From an uncultured Draconibacterium sp. (lineage in GTDB: Bacteria; Bacteroidota; Bacteroidia; Bacteroidales; Prolixibacteraceae), in assembly GCF_963677575.1 (NCBI RefSeq), contig NZ_OY782038.1, positions 3,785,501-3,849,500 on the forward strand: a DNA stretch of 64,000 nt. Direction: 5' to 3'. The first letter of the stretch is position 1; each line of letters starts with the position of its first letter. The notes under the pieces are model-generated. The model did no database searches. It was not told where the DNA came from and saw nothing but the letters and a program-made list of their open reading frames with translations. Positions 26,693 through 34,039 of this stretch are shown here, one piece after another. A program made the position numbers and the translations under genes.

Positions 26693-27651
26693 TTCCTACA
26701 TTTACATCGACAAACCCATAAATATAGAACCGTTCTTTGACTGGCGCTTTTGATTTTCAACACAACATCAATCATCAAAGTAAAAATCAAAAGTTGAATT
26801 TTTTGCGTTAAGAAACCTTTGTTACAGGGTGGATATTTTGTGGAAGTGAATTACAAACCCACCGCTTTGCATTCTTATGATGTTTGTAAAACGGATTTTT
26901 GCTTACTCAATATTTAATCGCTCTTGCAATGGTTTTGTAAAAGATTTCTCCGGCTTCAAACGAATGTTTCGTTATTTATAATTGAGAAGTTAGAACCTAA
27001 TTTGAGTTGTAATGAAACAAAACCATTTAATTATTGAGGACGCTGTAAACAACAGAAAAAAGTTTATTTACTGATCGTGGTTAAGCGAAACTTATTGGTG
27101 TAGAATTGAGGTTTCAACAAACCCAATGATTTACATAACAAACCCGGTAAATCATATCAGAAACCAAAAATTCAGGCGGAACAATAAGGAGCGGGAAAAG
27201 ATTTCGATCGTAAGTTGCTGAGTATATAAGTATGTGAACTTTGCGGGCAAACGTTAGATAAACGGTCTAAGAAAAGTGAACCCTTCTTCTCAGCAAAACA
27301 TCCCGATTTCGAATCCCGATCTAAGGATTTAATAAAATTGTCAGCTTTTTACCAATAAGTTTTGGTTCAATCAGAGACCTGTCTCTTCAACAATAATTAA
27401 GTTATTCTATTCATCTTGAGGTTCTTTGTAAAGGATATTTGACAGAACAATATAGAAGTCGTTTTCCAAGAAGATTAAGTTCTTTGTTTACTGAAAAAAG
27501 TCTTAGGGAATAAGCAAAGCGGAAGATACAAACCCACTGTTTCAATCACAAACAAACCCAATTGAAACAGGTACACTGCAAAGTAAGTTCCTTAAAAACA
27601 TGCCAGACCTTTGCGCAAAACAAGATTTAGGCATGACAATTTTACAAACCC
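26693..27651 (+). repeat. Seven ACAAACCC motifs, most in hairpin loops
   Basis: ACAAACCC occurs at 26710, 26853, 27117, 27138, 27528, 27552 and 27644, all on the plus strand. Clear hairpins put the motif in the loop: 26693-26729 (imperfect stem), 27126-27155 (perfect ATGATTTAC / GTAAATCAT), 27537-27570 (perfect CTGTTTCAAT / ATTGAAACAG) and 27636-27664. Another perfect 11-bp inverted repeat without the motif lies at 26747-26793 (CTTTTGATTTT / AAAATCAAAAG). Spacing is irregular, so this is not a CRISPR array. Confidence 0.7.
26997..27035 (+). repeat. Degenerate copy of the 27666 gene's start region
   Basis: CCTAATTTGAGTTGTAATGA followed by AAC and, further on, ATTTAATTATT mirrors the sequence at 27649-27685 around the real start codon (CCTAATTTAAATTGTAATGA, then GAC and ATTTAATTATT). 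The frame after this upstream ATG closes quickly. Confidence 0.55.
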
Positions 27652-27664
27652 TAATTTAAATTGT
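27636..27664 (+). promoter_or_regulatory. Hairpin abutting the start codon of the secreted HExxH protein
   Basis: ACAATTT (27636-27642) pairs perfectly with AAATTGT (27658-27664), with ACAAACCC in the loop; the ATG begins two bases later. A stem at this place would limit ribosome access, so it is a candidate translational control site. Confidence 0.45.
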
Positions 27665-27665
27665 A

Positions 27666-30113
27666 ATGAGACATTTAATTATTATTGCCTTGGTATTATT
27701 TGGCGCTTTTTATGCCAGGGCAGAGCAATCTGGTCAGGACAGGATCACAAAGATCAACGCCCCGATCAATATTGCTTCTGAAAACAGTAAGAAATCGTTT
27801 ATTGCACCCCATGAAACAAACTTAAAATCCGGATCGGTATTGAATTCCGATTTCCAGGTGGAGTTTGTGAACTTTCCTGAAAATGCGAAACCTGCATTTT
27901 TGTATGCTGTTTCTATTTACGAAAACTTAATTTCGTCGCCTGTACCGGTTAAAGTACGTGCAACATGGAAAAGTATAGGAACCAATGTATTGGCTAGCAG
28001 TGCTCCTGGCAGTATGTACCGTAACTTTAGCGGTGCAAGATTAAGTAATGTTTATTACCCCGTTGCATTAGCCGAAAAACTTGCCGAAAAAGATTTGAAC
28101 GGAACTGAAGCTGATATTGAGTGTTCGTTTAACAGCTCAATTAACTGGTATTTTGGTACCAACGGCGATTGTCCGTCGAACGAGTACGATTTTGTAACTG
28201 TCGTGTTGCACGAGTTGGTACACGGTTTAGGATTTGTTGGTTTTTTCGATATCGTAAATAATCAGGGAACTATAGATAATAGCGCGAGTGCACCCAGTAT
28301 CTACGACGTATACATTTATAATCAGCTAAACGAACAAATTGCTGATGAAAATCTTTTTGCTCGTCCGTCAACAACTCTTAAAAATCAATTGCTTTCGAAT
28401 AACCTAATGGTAAAAGGCCAGGGAAACGACGAGGGAGTAAAAGTATATGCTCCTCAGAGCTGGAATGTAGGAACCAGTATTTACCATTATCCGGAGAATG
28501 AATTTGCAGAAGGAGACGCTAACGCATTAATGTCGCCTTTTATTTTTAAAGGAGAAGCCATTCATTATCCGGGTGATAAAACTCTGGACGTTTTAGCTCA
28601 GTTGGGATGGAAATCGCTTAGTTTTGATGGTTATGAGATTAAAGATTTTGAAGAGCCATGCGAAAAACTTCCTGTTTTAGTTGAAGTAGGTGGCGAAATG
28701 GATATCGATCGTTCTTCGGTAAAAATCACTTTCTCAACCGATAACTTTGCAACATCTGAAACTGTAAGTCTTGCATACAATAACAATACAAATCAGTTTG
28801 AAGGCGACTTACCTTTAAACAATGCAGAAGGTAAAATTTACTACTACTACGAGGCAAAAACTACAGGCAATGTAGCATTCAGCTACCCGGAACGTGCTCC
28901 GGAGCAGAAACTGAGTTTTCGTATAGGCGACGATTATTACCCTCCGGTTTTGCAGCACAATCCAGAGAAACTGGTAAATGCTGAAAGTCCTGTAATGAAC
29001 TTTGCCGCGGTTGCAACTGATAATGTTGGAATAAACAGAGTTGAAGTTCAGTACCGTATTAACGGACAAGATCAGGAACCATTTATCTTATCAAAAGAGG
29101 GTGCCGATAATTACGCTGGTAAACTCGAATTCCCTACACAATTATTTAACGACGATGTTGTTGAGTACCGCATTGTAGCTATCGACAATACTTCGCGCGA
29201 GAACAAACGTCGTATGCCAACCAGTGGTTATTATAGCGTTTCAGTATTCGAAACTGAAGAAGCTTTAACCGGCTACTTTAATAACTTTGATTCGCCAAAT
29301 ACCGATTTCGAAATTTCTGATTTTGAAGTGACCCTACCTGCCGGCTTTTCAAGTGGTAATCTGCACACAGTAAATCCATATCCAGAATCAAATGCTGATA
29401 ATCAAAAATACAACCTACTTGCCCAGTTAAAATATCCGATTGTTCTTGAAGAAAATGGTCTATTGAGTTTTGATGAGGTAGTTTTAGTAGAACCGGGGGT
29501 AGAAGGAACAGTCTATACCGAGGATCAGTTTTGGGATTTTGTAATTGTTGAGGCAAGCAAAAATAATGGAAAAAGCTGGTTGCCTATAACTGATGGTTAC
29601 GACTCAAGTGTTGATGACCTTTGGAGTTCTCAATTTACAGGTTCGTTAAAAAGTGCGGTGTCACAAGCTGCCGGAGCAGAAAATATGTTCCTTAAACAAA
29701 CTATTAACTTAACCGACAACACCGGTTTTGAAGCAGGTGACACTGTAATTATCCGCTTTCGTTTAGCATCCGACAAAGCTACTACCGGTTGGGGGTGGGC
29801 AATCGACAATTTATCAATTCAGCAAGTTACTACAGATGTTGATGAAGAGTTGGCTGCCAATGATGTAACGATCTACCCAAATCCTTTTAAAAGCAGTATT
29901 TACATCGACGGATTCCAGTCGGAAATGACCAACGATGTGGAAGTAATTATAACCGACTTATACGGAAAAACAGTGCATCGCGAAACACTTTATGATGCAT
30001 CTTATTCAGGAAAGATAAAAATCGATCTTCCTAATGTAGCTCCTGGAGTTTATATGGCAAGTGTATCAGATAACAATTTAAATACTATTACTCAAAAAAT
30101 CATAAAAAATTAA
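27666..30113 (+). CDS. Secreted HExxH protein with type IX secretion sorting domain
   Basis: An 815-residue protein exported by Sec (signal MRHLIIIALVLFGAFYARA) and then by the type IX system (C-terminal type A sorting domain, about 735-815, starting VTIYPNPFKSSIYIDG and ending ITQKIIKN). Near residue 180 lies VVLHELVHGLGFVGFF: H182, E183, H186 and G189 match the HExxHxxGxx zinc-protease start, but the usual third ligand position holds Gly192, so the third ligand must come from elsewhere if the enzyme is active. The middle region has Ig-like beta modules (NPEKLVNAESPVMNFAAVATDNVGINRVEVQYRING). A metallopeptidase role is inferred. A paralogue follows at 30384, with a microprotein between them. 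Confidence 0.85.
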   Translation: MRHLIIIALVLFGAFYARAEQSGQDRITKINAPINIASENSKKSFIAPHETNLKSGSVLNSDFQVEFVNFPENAKPAFLYAVSIYENLISSPVPVKVRATWKSIGTNVLASSAPGSMYRNFSGARLSNVYYPVALAEKLAEKDLNGTEADIECSFNSSINWYFGTNGDCPSNEYDFVTVVLHELVHGLGFVGFFDIVNNQGTIDNSASAPSIYDVYIYNQLNEQIADENLFARPSTTLKNQLLSNNLMVKGQGNDEGVKVYAPQSWNVGTSIYHYPENEFAEGDANALMSPFIFKGEAIHYPGDKTLDVLAQLGWKSLSFDGYEIKDFEEPCEKLPVLVEVGGEMDIDRSSVKITFSTDNFATSETVSLAYNNNTNQFEGDLPLNNAEGKIYYYYEAKTTGNVAFSYPERAPEQKLSFRIGDDYYPPVLQHNPEKLVNAESPVMNFAAVATDNVGINRVEVQYRINGQDQEPFILSKEGADNYAGKLEFPTQLFNDDVVEYRIVAIDNTSRENKRRMPTSGYYSVSVFETEEALTGYFNNFDSPNTDFEISDFEVTLPAGFSSGNLHTVNPYPESNADNQKYNLLAQLKYPIVLEENGLLSFDEVVLVEPGVEGTVYTEDQFWDFVIVEASKNNGKSWLPITDGYDSSVDDLWSSQFTGSLKSAVSQAAGAENMFLKQTINLTDNTGFEAGDTVIIRFRLASDKATTGWGWAIDNLSIQQVTTDVDEELAANDVTIYPNPFKSSIYIDGFQSEMTNDVEVIITDLYGKTVHRETLYDASYSGKIKIDLPNVAPGVYMASVSDNNLNTITQKIIKN

Positions 30114-30117
30114 AATT

Positions 30118-30231
30118 ATGGAAACATTATTAATGATTGCTTTTATAGCAGCATTCGCAGGTCTGGTAACATCGTTGGTGGTGTTGTACAGATTACTAAG
30201 TGAGAAAAAAGCGCAAAGGTTAGAATATTAG
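30118..30231 (+). CDS. 37-residue membrane microprotein
   Basis: ATG at 30118, only four bases after the stop of the secreted protein, with an open frame of 37 codons ending in TAG. It has one strongly hydrophobic helix (LLMIAFIAAFAGLVTSLVVLY) followed by a basic tail (RLLSEKKAQRLEY), so an inner-membrane single-span protein with the tail in the cytoplasm is predicted. A perfect terminator follows 30 bp later, so the gene fills the space between stop and terminator. No family is recognised. Its tight coupling suggests co-translation with the HExxH protein. Confidence 0.6.
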   Translation: METLLMIAFIAAFAGLVTSLVVLYRLLSEKKAQRLEY

Positions 30232-30260
30232 ATGATTGGTATTACAACCTTAAATTAGGT

Positions 30261-30291
30261 AATGCCGGAATGAAAATTCCGGCATTTTTTT
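30261..30291 (+). terminator. Terminator after the microprotein gene
   Basis: A perfect 11-bp stem (AATGCCGGAAT / ATTCCGGCATT) with a GAAA loop and a seven-T run. Confidence 0.9.
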
Positions 30292-30304
30292 AATTTTCGT
30301 CCGT

Positions 30305-30312
30305 TAAATTTG
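30305..30312 (+). promoter_or_regulatory. Possible -7 element for the second HExxH gene
   Basis: TAAATTTG, an exact TAnnTTTG, 71 bp upstream of the ATG at 30384. The -33 position overlaps the T-run of the terminator and is not a clear TTG. Confidence 0.35.
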
Positions 30313-30383
30313 AACTTTTTGTTGCTCATGTTCTTTTAAATGTGAAAATTTACTGCGCTAAAAAATGTTATTAAAATAGTAAG

Positions 30384-32888
30384 ATGAGCAAGTATTCTAC
30401 ATTGTTAAGTTTGTTGATTCTTGTAGTGCTATCCTCTAACGCACAAATGAAGAGTTACAATCAAAGTATTAAAGTTCCACACCCGGTTTGTTACGGTTCA
30501 GGGAAAGTTGAAAGGGCACGAATTGCACCGCCTGCCGAATTTCTTCTGAAATCAGCCGGAGCTGCAAAATCTGAGATAATAGTCGACTATAACGGTTTTA
30601 CTCCCGAGGCACAGGAAGCATTTGCCTATGCGGTTGGTATTTGGGAAACCATTATCGAATCGAGCATGCCTATTCGAATGCAAGCAACCTGGAGTGGAGA
30701 TTTAGATGTAAATGTATTGGGAAGTTGTGGCCCAGAAACCTATTATAAAGATTTTAAGGATGCTCCTTTTAAAGGACGTTATTATCCGGTTGCCATAGCC
30801 GAAAAAATAGCCAAAAGGGAAATGAATGGCGAGAGCCGATACGATATGGTTGCCAATTTTAGCAGCAAGGTGGACTGGTACTACGGCACCGATATGAATT
30901 GCCCGGATACGCTCTATGATTTGGCGACTGTTGTTTTGCACGAAATCGGTCACGGACTTGGTTTTACCGGCTTCTTTTTTGTCGATGATCAGGAGTCGGT
31001 TGGGGCCTATGGTTATTACGAATTTGGTGATGCCACTTCGTTTGATTTGTTGGTAGAACAAGGTGCGGTAAATGGCGAACAACTTGTAGATACGTCGTTT
31101 TTCGAGAATACAAGTGCCGAGCTTTTAACTGCGCTACAATCAAGAGATCTGTATGCAAATAGTCCGATTGCAATTGAGCGTAACAGGGGAAATAAACCCA
31201 GGCTTTATGCTCCCGAATTTTTCGATGATGGTTCAAGTGTATATCACCTTAACGACAATACTTATCCTAATGGAAATGATAATTCGCTGATGACTCATGC
31301 GATGGGTATGGCTGAAGCAATTCACGATCCGGGGCCACTGACACGTGGAATAATGGACGATATTGGCTGGAGAAATATCTTTATACGTTTCGATCAGGTA
31401 AAAGATATAGAGGAGCTTAAACCATTGGTTTTTAGCGGATGGTTCGAGAGTGATTATGGCGTAAAAGCAGGTTCGCCTAAAGTCATTTATTCGTTAGACG
31501 AATTTCAAAGCCACTCGGATACGCTCGAATTAGTTGATGCGGAAGGTGATGGAAGCTACTCTGCAACTTATGTCCCCGAAGCCGGTACCGAAAGCATTTC
31601 ATATTATATTGAAGTACAGGATACGATGAATCGAATGCGAACCGATCCGGCACTGGCGCCAACTGAGTTTTATACTATACATGTTGGTAAGGATACGGAA
31701 AAACCAGTTATTGCTCATGACGAGATTGACTATTTTCTGTTAATGGATGAAGAGCAGCAATTGGTTGCTGACATTAGCGACAACCTGGGGATTGATACAG
31801 CCTATGTGGAATATTCGATAAATGGAGAAACACAGGAACCATTTGGATTAGAACGAGATTTTGATGATCAGTATATTGGCAATTTTCCATTCGATGTGAA
31901 CACTTTAAAAGATGGAGATGAGATTACCTATGCAATTTATGCCACTGATGCAGCAAGTAGCCCTAATAGTGCAAGACTCCCTGAATTGCAAAAGATATCT
32001 TTCTCATTTAAAGTTGAGGAAATATTTGAGGCTGTAAGTTATTACAGTAACAATTTCAATCAGGAGACTCCCGATTTTGTTATTTCTGACTTTGATATTT
32101 ATACAGCCGAGCTTTTTAACGATGGAGCGTTGCATAGTGTGCATCCATATCCGGCACCAAATATAGATAACGAAGATCTGGAACTTTCTACTTTCCTGAA
32201 AAGACCTGTTGTATTAAAAGAAGGTGGGGTAATGACTTTTGATGAGGTTGTGCTTGTAGAGCCGGGAGCTCAGCTTTCGACATTTGGCGACGATGATTTT
32301 TTCGATTATGTGATTATTGAAGGAAGTAAAGATTTTGGTCGAACGTGGTATCCGCTTACCGATGGTTATGACTCTTCATCTCAAAGCACGTGGTCAACTA
32401 ATTACAACAATGGAATACCGGATGGAGAACAAGATTCGGAGACATTAGGCTCGGCTGACATGTATGTAAGCCGTTCGATCACATTAACCGATAACGATTA
32501 TTTTGTTGCCGGTGATACTATTCTGATTCGTTTCCGATTATATTCCGATCCATTCGCAGCTGGCTGGGGATGGGCAATCGATTATTTGGAGATTCAACGA
32601 CCGGTGTCAGCCAATATTACCTTATTGTCGCCGGGAGAAGTTAATGTTTATCCAAATCCGTTTACCGATAATGTTACGGTAAAAATTTCAGCCGTTCAGC
32701 TGGAGTCGCAAATACAAGTTGACGTGTTTAACGCGGTAGGGCAAAAAATATATACTACACAAGAGCAGGGAGTAATTGGTGGGTATTCGCATGAAATTAA
32801 TCTTTCGCGATACGGAAATGGAATGTTCCTGGTAAAAGTGAGCCAAAACGGGCAAACCGTAATTACTAAAAAGTTAATTAAAAACTAA
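30384..32888 (+). CDS. Secreted HExxH protein, paralogue, with type IX sorting domain
   Basis: An 834-residue paralogue of the 27666 product. It has a signal peptide (STLLSLLILVVLSSNAQ), the same N-terminal module (GRYYPVAIAEKIAKREMNGESRYDMVANFSSKVDWYYGTDMNCPD), zinc-type motif TVVLHEIGHGLGFTGFFF (H186, E187, H190, G193), Ig-like modules, the shared segment with FDEVVLVEPGAQ and YPLTDGYDSSSQSTW, and a type A sorting domain (EVNVYPNPFTDNVTVKI ... VITKKLIKN). As in its neighbour, the residue after GLGF-x is Gly rather than the His or Asp of classic metzincins. The shared YYPVAxAEKxA and WYxGTxxxCP blocks near the motif suggest a conserved domain. Its own control region, not an operon with the first, is indicated by the terminator between them. 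Confidence 0.85.
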   Translation: MSKYSTLLSLLILVVLSSNAQMKSYNQSIKVPHPVCYGSGKVERARIAPPAEFLLKSAGAAKSEIIVDYNGFTPEAQEAFAYAVGIWETIIESSMPIRMQATWSGDLDVNVLGSCGPETYYKDFKDAPFKGRYYPVAIAEKIAKREMNGESRYDMVANFSSKVDWYYGTDMNCPDTLYDLATVVLHEIGHGLGFTGFFFVDDQESVGAYGYYEFGDATSFDLLVEQGAVNGEQLVDTSFFENTSAELLTALQSRDLYANSPIAIERNRGNKPRLYAPEFFDDGSSVYHLNDNTYPNGNDNSLMTHAMGMAEAIHDPGPLTRGIMDDIGWRNIFIRFDQVKDIEELKPLVFSGWFESDYGVKAGSPKVIYSLDEFQSHSDTLELVDAEGDGSYSATYVPEAGTESISYYIEVQDTMNRMRTDPALAPTEFYTIHVGKDTEKPVIAHDEIDYFLLMDEEQQLVADISDNLGIDTAYVEYSINGETQEPFGLERDFDDQYIGNFPFDVNTLKDGDEITYAIYATDAASSPNSARLPELQKISFSFKVEEIFEAVSYYSNNFNQETPDFVISDFDIYTAELFNDGALHSVHPYPAPNIDNEDLELSTFLKRPVVLKEGGVMTFDEVVLVEPGAQLSTFGDDDFFDYVIIEGSKDFGRTWYPLTDGYDSSSQSTWSTNYNNGIPDGEQDSETLGSADMYVSRSITLTDNDYFVAGDTILIRFRLYSDPFAAGWGWAIDYLEIQRPVSANITLLSPGEVNVYPNPFTDNVTVKISAVQLESQIQVDVFNAVGQKIYTTQEQGVIGGYSHEINLSRYGNGMFLVKVSQNGQTVITKKLIKN

Positions 32889-32956
32889 ATTTCGAATATT
32901 AGCTATAAAATTCGGAGTAAAAACCGGCTGAAAATTTCATTTCAAAAATATATCTC

Positions 32957-32964
32957 TATATTTG
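32957..32964 (+). promoter_or_regulatory. -7 element of the aromatic operon leader
   Basis: TATATTTG, an exact TAnnTTTG, 18 bp ahead of the leader peptide ATG, giving an expected transcription start just upstream of that ATG. The -33 position (TTTC) is weak. Confidence 0.65.
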
Positions 32965-32982
32965 TTGACAGAAATTAAAGAA

Positions 32983-33057
32983 ATGACAACGAAATTTAAC
33001 AATAACTATTTCTACTTTTACTTTTATTATGGTTCTGAAAACGGGGTCAGGAAGTAG
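32983..33057 (+). CDS. Tyr/Phe-rich leader peptide of the aromatic amino-acid operon
   Basis: ATG at 32983, 24 codons, TAG at 33055-33057. Residues 6-17 read NNNYFYFYFYYG: five Tyr and three Phe in a row, plus Phe5, so nine of 24 residues are the end products of the pathway encoded downstream. The leader begins just after a promoter -7 element and is followed 32 nt after its stop by a rho-independent terminator, with tyrA 20 nt further on. This is the layout of ribosome-mediated attenuators such as pheL and trpL of enterics: stalling at Tyr/Phe codons when charged tRNA is scarce would let transcription pass the terminator. The frame is too short to be found by usual gene callers. Confidence 0.85.
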   Translation: MTTKFNNNYFYFYFYYGSENGVRK

Positions 33058-33087
33058 GGTATTGTCTAAATTAAAGATATTTTACAG

Positions 33088-33120
33088 AAAGGTCTCGAAA
33101 AAATTCGGGACCTTTTTTTT
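33088..33120 (+). terminator. Attenuator terminator ahead of tyrA
   Basis: AGGTCTCGAA pairs with TTCGGGACCT (one G-T pair) around AAAA, extended by A-T pairs and ending in eight T. It lies between leader peptide and tyrA, where a constitutive terminator would silence the operon, so conditional read-through is expected. I see no strong antiterminator; TTCTGAAAA (33033-33041) could pair with TTTTACAGAA (33080-33089) but overlaps the terminator stem by only two bases. Confidence 0.85.
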
Positions 33121-33140
33121 GGTTAAAACTGAATATATAA

Positions 33141-34037
33141 ATGAAAACAACAGTAATAGGACTTGGATTAATTGGGGGGTCGATTGCCCGCGATTTGCGA
33201 AAGTCGCGATTTGCCACCGAATTGATTGGGGTTGATGCCAGTGAGGAAAATGCTGCCAAAGCGCTTGAAATTGGACTGGTTGACCGAATTGAAACACTGG
33301 AAGATGGGGTGAGAGATACCGATCTGGTTATTATTGCTATTCCGGTAAACAAAGAGCTTGAGGTTTTACCACGGGTTTTGGATACTATTAGCAGCGGAAC
33401 AACGGTCGCCGATATGGGATCGACAAAAAAAGTGCTTGTGGATTTGGTAGCCAACCACAAACGAAGAAAGAATTTTGTTCCGGGGCATCCAATGTCGGGA
33501 ACCGAGGACTCGGGACCAACAGCAGCTTTGGAAGGATTGTTTAAAGGTAAAATTGCCATTTTGTGCGACCAGGAGGATTCCGGTCCGCAGCATGTGGCTT
33601 TAATTGAAAAGATGTTTCAAGTGCTGGGAATGGACATTGCTTATATGACATCGGATGAACAAGATCACAGCACTGCTTTTGTATCGCATTTGCCGCACGC
33701 GGCCGCTTATGCGTTGGCCAATGCCGTTCAGGCAAAAGAGGATCGTAAAATTATTTTCGATTTGGCAAGTGGAGGTTTCCGTTCAACGGTTCGTTTGGCA
33801 AAGAGTTCGGCTACCATGTGGCACCCAATTTTTCAACAAAATCGTAAATACGTTGTTGAATCGCTGAACGTATATATCAAGCACCTCATCGAATTTCGCG
33901 ATTGTATGAAAAACGAAGAGGATGACAAAATGCTTGATCTGATCAATAATGCAAATAAAATCCGTGGAATTCTTGAAGGTAAGAATCCGCATTTTCTGAA
34001 GAATGAAGAGAAAATAACAAAACTTTATACGAAATAA
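33141..34037 (+). CDS. tyrA: Prephenate dehydrogenase
   Basis: A 298-residue enzyme that oxidatively decarboxylates prephenate to 4-hydroxyphenylpyruvate with NAD(P), the committed step to tyrosine. It has an N-terminal Rossmann motif (VIGLGLIGGSIARDLRK), VIIAIPVNKELEVL, the active-site segment VPGHPMSGTEDSGP, and the helical dimer domain with HDHSTAFVSHLPHAAAYALA (catalytic His region). It has neither a fused chorismate mutase nor an ACT domain, so feedback control must come from elsewhere. It is the first structural gene behind the Tyr/Phe attenuator, with DAHP synthase/chorismate mutase starting 2 bp after its stop. Confidence 0.92.
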   Translation: MKTTVIGLGLIGGSIARDLRKSRFATELIGVDASEENAAKALEIGLVDRIETLEDGVRDTDLVIIAIPVNKELEVLPRVLDTISSGTTVADMGSTKKVLVDLVANHKRRKNFVPGHPMSGTEDSGPTAALEGLFKGKIAILCDQEDSGPQHVALIEKMFQVLGMDIAYMTSDEQDHSTAFVSHLPHAAAYALANAVQAKEDRKIIFDLASGGFRSTVRLAKSSATMWHPIFQQNRKYVVESLNVYIKHLIEFRDCMKNEEDDKMLDLINNANKIRGILEGKNPHFLKNEEKITKLYTK

Positions 34038-34039
34038 TC

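Larger units (their letters stand above)
26624..27665. other. 1-kb non-coding tract rich in hairpins
   Basis: No coding signal in any frame. It contains seven copies of ACAAACCC, several perfect inverted repeats and a degenerate copy of the start region of the next gene. See the repeat entries here and the findings. It may be the upstream control region or long leader of the secreted protein gene at 27666. Confidence 0.6.

Noticed and set aside
26693..27664. CRISPR array suspected from repeated ACAAACCC
   Set aside because: Unit too short, spacing irregular (21 to 390 bp), no cas genes.
33033..33089. Antiterminator for the tyrA attenuator (TTCTGAAAA with TTTTACAGAA)
   Set aside because: It overlaps the terminator stem by only two bases, too little to be convincing as a competing structure.
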